From Phialophora verrucosa (Eukaryota; Ascomycota; Eurotiomycetes; Chaetothyriales; Herpotrichiellaceae), in contig MSED01000004.1 of NCBI GenBank assembly GCA_002099365.1, positions 2,666,001-2,730,000 on the forward strand: 64,000 nt of DNA, written 5' to 3'. The notes below the pieces were generated by a model. It ran no database searches and was not told the origin of the DNA. It was given only the letters and a program-made list of their open reading frames with translations. Position numbers and translations under genes: made by a program. Shown in pieces: positions 31,943 to 43,367 of the stretch. Every line of letters begins with the position of its first letter. The stretch's first letter is position 1.

Positions 31943-34900
31943 ATGGAGAATTACATCAATACACCGCACGCGACCGATGCCTCCCACATCAGCGATCGCC
32001 TCGACACTCTCGGCAACATGTCGCCGGAGAAGTCCTTCCACGTTCCTAATGAAAACCGCGACCTACTTAGCCAGATGAAGGACATCAAGAACCAAGGCGT
32101 TAGGCTCAAGACCCCGCGCCTCGGTCTGCGAGATCCTCTGCGCCTGGTGCCGAACGGCAATCCTGCTCGATCTGAGTTCACGCCGCTCATGCAGAGTGCT
32201 ACGAAGAAGAATATGGCACGCCGACTTTCTAGTAGGAAGCCTAGTGCCACGCCGTCGTATCTCAGAGACGGTCGCACCCCGGGACCGAGACTCAGTGACC
32301 TCTCGCATCTCGCCAGTGAACATACCACAAGCTCGGCAGGAAACGCACTTGACAACACTCCGATGCCCCAACAGATCAGTAGCAGCGCTCATAGTACGCC
32401 CCTCGCTCAACTACCCGGACGCGATGGGGCTGGCCTTGTTAACGACGGGAACATGATGACGTTGCGAGAGCAAGAAAGCATCATCGACAAGATCGAGAAG
32501 GAGAACTTCGGCTTGAAGATGAAGATACATTTCCTGGAAGAGGCACTGTCGAAGCGAGGAACCGAATTCAATCACGCTGCACTGAGAGAAAATACAGATT
32601 TAAAAGTCAACAAGATTACAATGCAGAGGGAGTTACACAAGTTCAAGAAGCATATTGCTCAGGCTGAAAAGGACGCCGAGGTCTATCGATTACAGCTTGA
32701 AGAATTTAAAGAGCGGATCAGACGGAAGCAGGTGGATGAAACCATCCGAGCTGAGTTGGAGAGTCTACGAGCCGATGTGAAAGCGAAGGACAAACAGATC
32801 CAGCAGTTGCAAAGCGAGAAAAGTCGTGCCGAAGACCAGGAGCAATCGACCATCAAGAAGCTTCGGGACGAGATAGAGGATCTGCAAGCTGACCTTCGAG
32901 AGAAGGATCGAGCAATTGATGATCGAGATGACCAAATCGACGCGTTCAAAGCAAAGGCCAGCAAGGAGTCCACCGATGCTGCCGAGGTCGAAGAAGAACT
33001 AGAATCGGCAAGGCAAGAGATCGAAGACCTCAAGCAAAGCTTAGAGCGCGCAAAAGCCGACGCGCAAGAGGCAAAAGAGGCTCAAGAAGATGCGTTGGAC
33101 GAAAAGCGCAAGGCCGAGGAAGACCTGGACGAGCTTAGGGATGAGATGGCTAACAAGTCTTTCACGACTAAAGGATTGAGCAGACAGCTGGAGGACAAGG
33201 CGAACAAGCTCGAGGACGATCTCCAAGAACTGCAGGAGCGACATGGTTTGCTCAGGGCCGAACTTTCCCAGAAATCAGACTCGGAGCAGCACCTGCGAGA
33301 GAGGGTGCGAGAACTCGAACGAGAAGGGGCGTCTGACCACCGCAAATTGCAACAAGACCTCGAGCTGTCACAGCAGCAACGCGACACCTTTGAACGGAAG
33401 TTGATCAACATGACGAAACAGCTCGAGACTGTCCAAGGAGAACTACAAATCAAGACCGAAGAGAAAGACCTCCTCCAGATCCGTCATGACGCTCTGACGA
33501 AAGAGTCTGCCGACTTGCAGAAAGATCTCATCCAGTCCAGGAAAGTGATCCAAGATCTCGAAGATGCTCTCGATGTTGAAAGACAACGCGCCGCTCAGAA
33601 CGATGGCACCCTTCGATCACAGCACAAGCAAGAACTCGACCACCTGAACGAACAAATCGACCAACTGCACCGCGAGGTCAACTCAAAGGGACGCGACCAC
33701 GCCGCTGACCTTGAAGAATGGGAGGCACGGAGACGAACGCTTGAAGCCGCCTCTCAGAGAGCCGAAGAGAAAGCCACTGGCCTTCAACGAACTGTCGACA
33801 GGCTTCAAGAGTCTCAGGGAACTGTGAACGGCCGGGAAATGAAATTAGAAGCAGCTCTCGAAAGTGAGAAGCAACGCCATCAGCAAGAAGAAATGGTTTT
33901 GTCCAGGCAAATTGGGGAACTCCAGCAAGATCTTGCAAATAAGCGAACCGCATCTGACGAGAGCCGATTAGAGCTGAACAATGCTAAGGAAGAGCTGCGC
34001 ATTTCGATCCGTGAACAAGCTGCGCTGAAAGAGAAGGTGGCCGAACTGGAAGAGGAGATCGAAGTGCTGCAGGCAGATATCGAGCAAGAACACGAGTTCG
34101 CCGAGAAGCAGCAACAGAAGTACTCCACTAATGCCGAGGCTCAGATCCAGAAGATGCAGCAAGAGAAGCTGTCGCTGCAGGACGAGCTGTCGAATCTCCG
34201 AAGCGAATTGCGGAATGCGCACATTGCTATGGAAATGGCCGACAAAGAGCGCGACGACTTGGAGGCGAGACTTCAGAGTGCACAACACAAGTCCAACGAC
34301 GACACATTTAACGTTGACCAAGAGAAGCGGGAACTTAAGCGCCTGAAAGTCAAGCTCGAGAAAGACATTGCAAGGCTCAGCACTGAACGTGACAGCCTGC
34401 AAGAAGCTAATCAAGCGCTTGAGGACGAGATCAATGCCGAACTTGAGCGTGCTAGCAACGAAGAGAACCGGCTCAATGCAGAAATCGCCTCGCTCCGGAA
34501 TCAGAAGGTCTCCAACTCTGAGACCAGGGACCGGGATCTACTCAGTGCGAAGAACAAGATTTCCCGTTTGGAAGGACGCATCACAGAACTTGAGGCCCTG
34601 CTGGACAACCAATCTAAAATGGTGGCTTCGCCTAGTGCAGATATCTCCGGGTTGAAGCATGATTTATCGGAGATCAGGCAAAAGGAGACGGCAGCAGCAA
34701 AGCGAGAGACAGACTTGAAGGCAGCCAACCGCGATCTGAAGATGCGAGTCAATGACCTCGAGCGTGACCTGCACGAGGCTAGACTTGCACAATACAAGTC
34801 CAAATCACCTTCTGTTTCGCCACCACCGTCTCATTCGAAAGAACTGGCCAATCTCCGGCAGGAACTTGTTGCCGCACAAGCAGAAGTCAAGGTACTCAGC

Positions 34901-35817
34901 TCGGAGAACCGGGATCTGAGGCGTACTGCCCGTCGAGCTTCCACAGGTGATGAGCAGCTAGCCGCCTTGCAGACACAGCTGAGATCGCGGACCGCTGAGA
35001 TTGAATCCTTGAACACCAAGATAGTAGAGCAAAGCGATCTGGTGGACGATCTGCAAGGGCAACTGAACCGCCTTCATGACGGCATGGACGAGACGCAACG
35101 TATCTCTTCGGAACTCCGCAAGCGCGATAGGCAGATCAGCGACCTGAACGCCCACATCAAGCGCTTGCACCGAGAGCAAGCGGATCTCAACGATCTGTCT
35201 GTGCGCCTCTCGACTCGGGATAGTGAAGCCTACGAAATGAAGCAACATCTCCGCCGCCTCCGAGAGGAGCGCAGCCTGGCCAATAAGAAAGCGGAAATGG
35301 TGGAGAACGAGCTCGAGGTGTTGCAAAACAAGTATGAAGACATGCTCGAGCGGCTCACCTCTGGCAAGTCAAGTAGAGACGAGATCCGCACAAAAGAGAT
35401 GAAGGGCCTTATCAAGGAGATTATGTGGTTGAAGGCCAAGTGCCGACGGGAAGAGCGATTGAGAAAAGACTTGGCTTGGAGCAAAGCTCTGATTGAGCGG
35501 AACGAGGCAATGAGGGTTGAATGGTATGTATCGCATGATCATCTTGCGGTTGGGTCAATACTGACACGCTCTCCAGCAATCAGGTCGATCTTCGCATTCT
35601 CGGGGAGATGGGTGTATCTGTTGACAAGCGAAAGTACGAAGTGAAGCTTAAGCCAGTGCAGAAGTTCCGTGCGGGAGTATTTGCGGTTATGGCTGCCATT
35701 CGCATGAGCAATATGGAAGAGCAATGGCGAGACGCGAAATTGCTGGGAGAAGAATTGAAGCTGCTGCGGGCGAGGCAAGCGAAGCCTCGGACCAGGCTTC
35801 ATGTCTTGGAAGTCTGA
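31943..35817 (+). CDS. pcpA: pericentrin-like spindle-pole-body protein (CM1 and PACT)
   Basis: Two exons, 31943-35523 and 35577-35817, give 1273 residues; the 53-nt intron has a GTATGT donor and CTGAC branch. A Ser/Pro-rich N-terminus (1-170) leads into a centrosomin-type CM1 motif at about 174-209 (LREQESIIDKIEKENFGLKMK), which binds and activates gamma-tubulin complexes. A near-continuous coiled coil of roughly 900 residues follows. The C-terminus, spanning the splice, has DLAWSKALIERNE, then KFRAGVFAVMAAIRMSNMEEQW, a PACT-domain signature that docks such proteins at centrosomes or spindle poles through calmodulin-type partners. This domain order is that of fission yeast Pcp1 and Aspergillus PcpA; ApsB/Mto1 share CM1 but lack PACT. 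Upstream in-frame sequence has no ATG, so the Met at 31943 is taken; Met24 of this protein is an alternative. Confidence 0.87.
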
Positions 35818-36153
35818 GCAACGAGCTTCTTTGGATACAGCAGCACGTTGGATGCTGTCGCTTTTTTATGGACATTGTCCTACACTCAGGATTAACGACT
35901 TACGACTGGGATGCAGTAATAGCAGAACCGAGACGTTCACTTATGCTTTGCATATCGGAGAAGGCCGAGTGTCCTTCCACCTTCTCCATTCGTCATTGAT
36001 ATATCCATCCTCCTTCCCCTCTTGCGTGCTTCTATCAACGGCAGACTCGCCGACGCCAGCATATCGTATCTGAATTTTGTTGGAATCGGCACCGACTGAC
36101 TTGGCCTGGTCTATTTGTACGTTCGCGGTCACCAAGCGACGACACCCTTCACT
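35818..36153. other. short intergenic region between tandem plus-strand genes
   Basis: The stretch of 336 bp holds the 3' flank of the pericentrin-like gene and the promoter of the next gene. Nothing coding is seen on the plus strand. Confidence 0.5.
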
Positions 36154-37335
36154 ATGACGAACAATCCCAGCTACGACGCCACGGGGGTCGAGTCCTACCC
36201 GATCCCGGACTTCCACTTCACCAGCGGCACGACGCTGCACGACGTGCGCGTGGCATACCGGTCCTTCAACGCCTCGTCGACGGCCGGCGTGGTCCTCATC
36301 CCAACATGCTACTCCGGGCTGATCAACACAACCCTCACCTTCACGACGGCCCCGCACGACGCGCTGGCGCCCTACCACGTCGTCGTGGTCGCGATGCTCG
36401 GCAACGGCGAGTCGGCCAGCCCGAGCACCAAGCCCTTCTTCCCCGAGCCGGGGGAGCTGCGGTACGCGGACGTGGTGCGCGCCCAGCACGCCCTGCTCAC
36501 GCGCCACCTGGGCGTCACGCACCTCGAGGCCGTCGTCGGCTTCAGCATGGGCGGCCAGCAGGCCTACCACTGGGGAGTCATGTACCCGGACTTTGTGGCG
36601 CGGGTGGTGGCCATCTGCTCGAGCGCGCGCACCAGCCTGCACAACTACGCGTTCCTCGAGGGGCCCATCGCCGCCCTGACCAGCTCGATCGACTACATCG
36701 CCTGGAAGGCCATGAAGGCCAAAGTCGCCGCCGGGGAGCCCGTCGGCGTCCATCTCAAGGAGGTGCTCCCCAAGACGGGCCTGCGGGCGTTCGCGAGGGC
36801 GTATGCCGCGTGGTTGACTTCCGCGGCCTGGTTCCGCCAGAGGCTGTTCACCACGCTGCCGCCAGGCCAGCCCGCGAGTGTGGAGGAGTGGATGCGCGCG
36901 CGCGAGGAGGGCACCCTCGGCTGGGATGCCGAGGACTTGCTCGTCCTCGCGCGCATGTGGCAGATGGGTGACGTGGGTGCCGTGCATGTGGAAAAGCCAG
37001 AGCCGGGAGCGGGAGCAGGAGCGGGAGCGGGGGCAAAGCCTCCTCCTCCTCCTCCTTCTGAAGAACAACAACAGACCCAGCTGGGAGGCAAAGTGCCCGA
37101 CGACGACGCCTTCGCCGCGGCCCTCCGCTCCATCCAGGCCAAGGTGCTCCTCATGCCGTGCCGGACCGACCAGTATTTCCCGCCCGAGGACTCCGAGGTC
37201 GAGATGAAGTTCCTGCGGCGCGGCACGCTGGCCATCATCGAGAGCGTGTGGGGCCATGTCGCTGGCGGCGGGTTGAATCCCACGGACACGGCGTTTATGA
37301 ATGGGAGGATTGCCGCGTTTATGCGCGAGCCGTGA
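36154..37335 (+). CDS. homoserine O-acetyltransferase-like alpha/beta hydrolase
   Basis: The single-exon product from the ATG at 36154 has 393 residues. It belongs to the MET2/MetX-like branch of the alpha/beta hydrolases: HDVRVAYRSF near the start, then LIPTCYSG, VVVAMLGNGESASPS, the nucleophile elbow GFSMGGQQAYHWG, Asp in PCRTDQYFPPED, and His in VWGHVAGGG. A low-complexity Gly-Ala and Pro insert (AGAGAGAGAGAKPPPPPP) followed by EEQQQTQ interrupts the lid region, at about residues 285-310. True homoserine acetyltransferases are longer and keep a GGNMGG-type elbow, so the acyl donor and acceptor here are uncertain. Third codon positions are strongly G/C, unlike neighbouring genes. The frame opens 13 codons earlier; the chosen Met sits closer to where similarity begins. 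Confidence 0.8.
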   Translation: MTNNPSYDATGVESYPIPDFHFTSGTTLHDVRVAYRSFNASSTAGVVLIPTCYSGLINTTLTFTTAPHDALAPYHVVVVAMLGNGESASPSTKPFFPEPGELRYADVVRAQHALLTRHLGVTHLEAVVGFSMGGQQAYHWGVMYPDFVARVVAICSSARTSLHNYAFLEGPIAALTSSIDYIAWKAMKAKVAAGEPVGVHLKEVLPKTGLRAFARAYAAWLTSAAWFRQRLFTTLPPGQPASVEEWMRAREEGTLGWDAEDLLVLARMWQMGDVGAVHVEKPEPGAGAGAGAGAKPPPPPPSEEQQQTQLGGKVPDDDAFAAALRSIQAKVLLMPCRTDQYFPPEDSEVEMKFLRRGTLAIIESVWGHVAGGGLNPTDTAFMNGRIAAFMREP

Positions 37336-37701
37336 GAGAGGTCATCACCTGCCACCCTCTCTCTTTCTGTATGTGCATGTGTGTGCTGACGAAGGCGAGA
37401 GGCTTCAACCTGGGAGACGGAGATAGAGATGGGCGCAACCAAGTTGACTGAGTATGTACTGTCCTTCCGGCCAGCGCCTGCGAGACAGATCGCTAGTGTA
37501 GAATTGGGCTTCCACTACTCGTTCATCCCTCGAATCGCAGTATTGACTCTGGCTGCTTTTTAACGATTTGAGGATGTGACACTCCAATTTTGAACTATGC
37601 AATGCGCGCTCCCGCTCCAGTACACCGTACGAGTGAGTCCCCTGTATGCCTACTAAACGATACATTCCACTCCACTCCATTTCCATTCCATCGACAGCTG
37701 C
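37336..37701. other. convergent intergenic region, nothing recognised
   Basis: Both flanking genes end here. There is a short CATTCCACTCCACTCC-type pyrimidine-rich tract at about 37666-37690. Nothing else stands out. Confidence 0.5.
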
Positions 37702-39936
37702 TCAAACTAGCACACCTTCTCTCATCGTCTCCAAGGTCTTCTTCCCAATGCCACGCAGTCTGGCAAGATCCTCCCAGCTTCGCATCACGAATCCATCATC
37801 GGTATCCTCATTCTGTTCGTTGAGATATTCGACGATTCCCTCGGCACGCTTCGCCCCCAATCCGTGCAGTCTCTTGATCTGTGCGACGTCTCGCGTGTTG
37901 ACTATGTCGAGGAGATATTTCGTCCGTGGCGTGAGTGTGCCGACAACGACCTCGGAATCTTGAGAGCCGAGGGGATCGGGTGAAGATACCCGGGCTTTTC
38001 TCTTTTGCTGCTGCTGTTTGATCTGCTTCTTGGTTCGTGATCGATCGACCGGTCTGTCTTCGTCCCCAGAGTCATGATAGGCTGAGTCATGGCCTTCGTC
38101 CTGGTAGCTTTCATCTTCATCGTCGGCTCGTGAGGACTTTGTCTGGTCGACTGCTCTTGACATGTTTGGTCTCTGCTCTGTTTCCTCAGTACGGTCGACA
38201 TCTTCTCTTCTCTTCGCCACCAATTTCTCCCGCAGGCGCTCGATTTTGCACTTTAACTTCTCGTTGTCCGGGAAATACGGCCTTGCGAGTTCGTACATCT
38301 TCAGGGCACTGCCGTCTTCGCCTCTGGCTTGATGCTGCTTCGCCATCAACAGGTAGCTTAGGCCCTCGGCCCTCTCGCCGTCTTGACCTTCCAGGCGCTT
38401 CTCGATGCTGTCAAGCCGCCGTTGGACCTCCTCGGAGACGGCTTTCATCGGCTGAGGATCGGGGGCGTTCATTGCGCGGGCAGCAAGCACTTCGGACACC
38501 TTCTTCTCAACCAAGGCTTCGATAGATGCTTTGTCCATGCTCGCCGGCTGAGGTTCCGGAGCGCGCCGGATGAAACTCGGGGTCGGGCGAGATAGCTTCG
38601 AGGGACGGGTGGATGCGGAAAATGAGGTGTCTGCAGCGCGCTTCGACGGCGACGACTTCTGAGGAACTGGTCGCGCGGTTGCGGTCTTGGTGCGGTCCGA
38701 GTACACGGAAAAGGCTTTCGGCGGCTTGTCATTCTTTGTGGCTGCCTCACGATTGGCGGCGAGGTTGACATTGATGCCGCTGGAGAGCGGCCGGAGCGGT
38801 TGACGCTGGATCGTGGGACCCCCGACTGGGGCAACGGGTCTGGGCGGGCCTTTGAATATGGGCTCGTTCTCGACCTCTCTGACCTCAATTCTCTTTGTTC
38901 GGTTAGCAAAGTTGAGTGAGCTGAGAGTGTCTAGATGGTATGCTTTGACGGGAGCAAGGTTAAGGATCATGACCGTGAAGCCATTGTTCTGGCCCAGGGA
39001 TAAGATTCTGGTCATCTTCGACTCTCGATATAGGATGCGTTGTTGCTTCTTGCTGATAGCTTCGACACATTGTGCGAGCACGAAGAGAGACTTGTTGATG
39101 CTGGCGGACTCGACCATTCTATCCTTGCCATTGCCGGTTCTTCGATTGTCCTCCGAGCCAGCAAGGTCGATGGCCGAGGCGGTGCTGACGCGAGTCTCGG
39201 TCGGAGTCGTGATGGTGAGCTTGACGCATAAAATCGCATGCGACCGAGACGAATGCGCATTCAGCTTGGTGGCACCCGTACTTCGATTCGCGTTGGCTTT
39301 GTCGTAGAGCACCTCAAACTCCTTCAACGACGAGCACGGGACTTCGGTCAGGCCGACAACGACAGTCTTCCCGCCCTCGGCTTCCCTGATGGGCAGCCCG
39401 GTAGGAGTTCTCTTTTCGGGCGCCTCAAACAGGTCGAACACGCGGTCATTGTAGATCTCATAGTAGCTCATCGACACATCCACGGTTGTCTCTCCACCGC
39501 CGCTCTTCTCAAGTGCTCGGCTTTTTCTATAGATGCTGCTCAGCAGTCTAGGTATCATGCCCCGTTCAGCTAGCGACTTGCCGCCCCGCATCGTGTGTGT
39601 CTTTCCGGTCCCCGTGGAGCCATATGCGAAAATCGTGACATCGTATCCGAGAAAGAGGTGTTTGACGGTAGGCGCAACTGCACGCGCGTGTTAGTGCTGC
39701 CGCTTCGCCCGCGGAGACGTCTACTCACCTTCGCTATCGTAGAGGGTTTGTTGTGTGGCATCCTGTTCGTAAACGCTGTTGAACTGGAAGCTGTACTCCT
39801 CGGCAAAGTTCTTAGGATTGGGTATTTTCACGATGGTCGCCTTTCCATCTGGGCCAGGCTGACTGGTCACAATTTGATCTTTTTCAATTTCCGAGTTGAG
39901 CAGAGGCCGGATGCGAGCGACAACCCTGACACTCAT
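37702..39936 (-). CDS. kinesin-10-type chromokinesin (KIF22/Kid-like)
   Basis: Two exons, 39936-39729 and 39677-37702, give 727 residues through a 51-nt intron with a CTAAC branch. The motor domain fills about residues 1-340: VRVVARIRPLL at the start, the P-loop AYGSTGTGKTHTM, switch I NAHSSRSHAIL, switch II IDLAGSEDNRR, and SLNFANRTKRIEVREVENEP at the neck. The P-loop has Ser where most kinesins have Gln; KIF22-type motors have Pro here, so divergence at this site fits kinesin-10. A basic Ser/Pro linker and a short coiled coil follow. The C-terminus has paired helix-hairpin-helix elements (IKRLHGLGAKRAEGIVEYL and LARLRGIGKKTLETM) that suggest DNA binding. A role in moving chromosome arms along spindle microtubules is inferred from the family. 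Confidence 0.88.
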
Positions 39937-40043
39937 CTTGATCGTGGTAGAGTTACGTGACTATGGATGGGCAGCAAGGGCTGGTTTCGACGTTCTGTGC
40001 ATCGAATGCAGCAAGCAGGTGTGAGAGTCGAGCAATGGAGGGA

Positions 40044-40053
40044 GGGGGGGGGG
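40044..40053 (+). repeat. poly-G run in kinesin promoter
   Basis: A run of ten G residues lies about 110 nt upstream of the kinesin start codon (reading as poly-C on that gene's strand). It is noted as a mutable homopolymer. Confidence 0.6.
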
Positions 40054-40202
40054 CGTTGCGACGGCAACGACTTGGCATTCAGCCTCGTGGGCTCTGTGGG
40101 CTGTTCAACCAACTGCCCTCCGCCACACTCTTACGACCCTGTAAACGTCAAGAACACGATAAGGACTGCAGTGTAACTGGAAACCTGTCAGCTCGCATCA
40201 AA

Positions 40203-41559
40203 TCACCATGGTATGTGCCAGCCGTACCCGGCTGATGCGCCGAACATTTCACTCCTCGAAGCGTTGGTGAGGATAGACAAGGCAAGGGCGAAAGCCACGA
40301 CGAAGATCAGCAGAATCCCGATCTTGAGCCATCCAGACGCCCCGCTCGTGCTTAAAGCGTACAGGATGATGATGGGAAGCACCAGAAGAATGGTACTGGC
40401 GACGGAGACGGCGGCCTTCACGAAGCTATTGACGCGGTGGTTTGATAGATATTCCGTGGTGGATGCTTTGCTCTTCTCTCGGTCTTCGCGCGTCATGAGA
40501 AGATACTGTGACAAGGATAAGTACTGGATGCCGGTAACAGAAGTGACACGTACTCTTCTCATTACTGCTGGCATCAGGCGTTTCATCGACTCCGCAGCAG
40601 TCCCGAGCCAGGCATCTTCCTGGGTACCCAACAGCACGGAGTCGTCTTTTCTGTAGATTAGTTCGTTCTCCTGCTTAGCAAGAGGCTTCTTGTTCTTGCC
40701 GGGTCCACATGGCTTTCCATTCCAGATGAAGTTACTTAGGCTCGCACGCTGCTTTGCGGTGGACTCGCGAATGGATGAAATCTCATGTTCGCGAAGCAAA
40801 AGCTCGTCATATCTCTCCAGAGTCTCCTCGACGTCTCTAAGTATCTCCATTCGCTTGGTTGCGTTGTCCTTGTGCTGCGAGAGACCGCCATTGCCAGGTG
40901 TATTTGTCGTCCGGGCTGTAGTCCCTGGAAGAGCCTGTTTATTCGCAGTATTGTGGCAACACACGCATGGTTGAGCCTCAACACTGGGTCCGATGTTGGC
41001 GGTCCGCTGATTGTACCTCCTTGAGGTCAGACGATACAAAGCCTCTATTTCTCCGTTCTTCGCCTTCTCCTCGTCGTCTCGGTCGACAGCCTCCAGAGCC
41101 TGCTCCAGCGCGTTCAACTTATCTTGCGTATACAGCAGGAGGTGGTTCCGCAAGTAGCTGAAGCGTCGATAGATCCGTCCATCAATGTCATCACTCATAT
41201 ACGCAGCCAGGCTCGGGTACCCGGCCGGGTATTCCTCAGCTGCAAGTAGGGTTAATGGAATCCGTCTACCTGGGGCATCGTTTCCACAAAGCAAACAACC
41301 TACCAGACTTGCTATACCAGGGATCTTTGTATTCAGATGTCACGGGAGCCTTCGCCGGCCTCGAGAATCCCCATCTCCTTCCATTAGAGGGAGCACCCTT
41401 AGTCGGCGCATCCAGATGCACGGTTCGAGTGTAAGGCTCAACTTGGGTCTGCGGCATAGTGCCGTTGACTGGCGGCACAGCTGCATTCCCCGACGGCCAC
41501 GGCGGCGGCGATGGCGTCAGCCTCGTTTCCGATCCCACAGGATAGGCAGGCGAAGTCAT
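40203..41559 (-). CDS. DUF6594 membrane protein
   Basis: Exons 41559-41304 and 41239-40203 give 430 residues through a 64-nt intron. A disordered proline-rich N-terminus leads into the DUF6594 signature: EEYPAGYPSLAAYMSDDIDGRIYRRFSYLRNHLLLYTQDKLNALEQALEAVDRDDEE. Two strong membrane helices close the protein (VSVASTILLVLPIIILYAL and IGILLIFVVAFALALSIL), about 340-415. DUF6594 proteins are abundant in filamentous ascomycetes and their function is not known. A 48-nt segment at 40506-40553 has a GTACGT start and CACAG end and is open in frame; removing it would give 414 residues and join AVMRR to YLLMTRED. I cannot tell which form is used. It is divergent from the small membrane protein gene at 41978. 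Confidence 0.85.
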
Positions 41560-41977
41560 CGTTCCAATGAAGCTCAGGAAGTTCTTCTTTCTTTGACAGG
41601 AGAGCGGGCTACGACGTTGAAATGTCTCCGGTCTTGTCTGGCTCGATCACGAGCAGTGCTACAGGGTATGCTACGTATGTACGAATGACCTGGTTACGCA
41701 AGTCAAAGAAGGTGAAGATGTCATAGCAGGAACAGGGCATATTGAGCCCCAATCCTTGTCAGGTGCCTATCGAGTTTCATGGGGCCGCCTAAAGTACGTC
41801 GGCTGCCCGCCCAGAACCATCCATGCCATCCTGGTCAGTTGGTTTAGGGCTAAGGCGCCCCAGCAGCCCGGGACGGTTTGTTGTGGCGGTACATAGTTCC
41901 CCCCAAACAACAATGGCAAGACCGCAAAGTCACCACACATTTACTTCTCACCCAGACAGTAAGTGTTGCCTTCAGAC
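41560..41977. promoter_or_regulatory. divergent promoter, DUF6594 and small membrane protein
   Basis: A 418-bp gap between divergent starts. No TATA box or recognisable site cluster is seen. Confidence 0.45.
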
Positions 41978-42379
41978 ATGGACAGTTTCCAAGCCTTCGA
42001 TTTTGCTGCCGGCGCGGGCTCTGCTCTCACCAAACGACAATCAGGAATTCTTGCCATCCCCACAACTTACCTTGGACTCAATTCGGGACCTTCGCCGGGT
42101 ATTCTCACAGCCATCGTGGTGGGATCGGTGGGGGGGTTTCTACTCATTGTTTACCTGATCTACGCAATTGTCACCTTTGGCGGCGTGGTGTTCAACAGGA
42201 GAAGGACCGTCGTCGAGGAGGACATTGTCCACCACAGGCCCAGCTCCAGCGCCAGACCACGGAGGAGCAGAGGCTACCAGGAAGAGGTCTTCGTGGAGAG
42301 GAGAAGCTCCAGACGGCCTGCATCTTCGAGAGTGCGTGATACGAGTCGTGGTGACGTTGAAGGCGAGGTATCTACCTAG
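41978..42379 (+). CDS. small single-pass membrane protein, unknown
   Basis: From the ATG at 41978 the frame encodes 133 residues. A short N-terminal segment of about 40 residues with no clear signal peptide precedes one strong membrane helix (about 42-68, TAIVVGSVGGFLLIVYLIYAIVTF). The C-terminal tail is highly basic and Arg/Ser-rich (for example ARPRRSRGY and ERRSSRRPASSR), suggesting a cytoplasmic tail and an N-out orientation. I do not recognise a family. The hydrophobicity pattern, codon use and the tail support a real gene, but it is short and without known motifs. Confidence 0.6.
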   Translation: MDSFQAFDFAAGAGSALTKRQSGILAIPTTYLGLNSGPSPGILTAIVVGSVGGFLLIVYLIYAIVTFGGVVFNRRRTVVEEDIVHHRPSSSARPRRSRGYQEEVFVERRSSRRPASSRVRDTSRGDVEGEVST

Positions 42380-43367
42380 TGCATCACCGTCACCTTCCGC
42401 CGACTACGCTGACGTGCTGTACCCCAGGACATATCGATCCCAGGATGAGAAGCAGTTCGCGCGACGAGCTTGGCAATTGAAGGGCTCTTTTCTATACGGG
42501 CGCCGGCGACATTGTTGGGACACGGGATAGGCGATTTTCCAGAGGACGAGTACAGCCGTCTCTGGCATTCTTCAAGTACAGGCGGGCGGCAGACGAGGTC
42601 TATGCCAATTTATGCCCTTGACCGGCGGCGGAATACTGTAGCATCAAACGCAGCCATGAGGACAAACTGTATCTACTCCGTATATTGTCTCTCTTCTCTC
42701 TGCATGCGCAATGTTTGTTTACTCACCCCGTCATGCTGTGTACCCTCGACCCCGGCCACGCTGACACCCTGCCCGCCACCCTGCCTGCTGCGGGGCTGCG
42801 GCGACCGGAGCTGGTTGCCCAAGCCACCGGGTCTGGCGGCGGTTGCATGTCCACATGCATCATAATTTCAACAACCAACACGATGCCCGCGTCGTGGCTG
42901 TCTCTCATTGCCCAAACCTGACCGGCCTCGACACCACACCACACCACACCACGCCACCACGTCCACATCTTGCTGCTCGGGTATCTACACTCACTGCACC
43001 TGTACCTACCGACACCTGACCCTTGACTCTCCTATCGTAGCTCTTTGCAGCCCAACTCGACGTGTCGCGATATCCATGCTACAGTCATCCATCCAACTAC
43101 GCAAACGGACCCGACATGCGACCGCTCTTCATGGACGACAGGGTATAACAAACATAAATCTCAACTCGAAGCCGCTGCACCAGACCAAATTCTAGCACCC
43201 GCGTCGCACCACCAGCATCCGCACCTTCTACACAGAGAGCTCTGCCCTATATACTCTACCCCGCGACCGATCGGACAAACGAACCGGCTCTTCAGCGCAA
43301 CCGCATCGCAACACGGCGCAAGTCGCGCTCTCCCACACTCCCCTAACTACCAACCTACAATCCAACA
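42380..43367. other. 1-kb intergenic region, pyrimidine-rich near its right end
   Basis: The region separates two plus-strand genes. It contains a CACAC-type short repeat (CACCACACCACACC) at about 42930-42950 and C/T/A-rich sequence before the next start, as expected for an ascomycete 5' UTR. No coding frame is convincing. Confidence 0.45.

Noticed and set aside
31906..32049. Out-of-frame ATG before the pericentrin-like start
   Set aside because: Opens a short frame overlapping the start of the gene; whether it is in the mRNA depends on an unproven 5'-UTR intron, so it is mentioned only within the promoter entry.
35941..37257. 438-codon open frame on the minus strand
   Set aside because: It lies fully antisense to the homoserine-acetyltransferase-like gene, whose protein motifs are clear; the frame stays open because of high GC at third codon positions and its translation has no domain.
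42928..42956. CACAC-type repeats considered as a CRISPR or minisatellite array
   Set aside because: Only a few imperfect copies of a 5-bp word; simple low-complexity 5' flank of a fungal gene.
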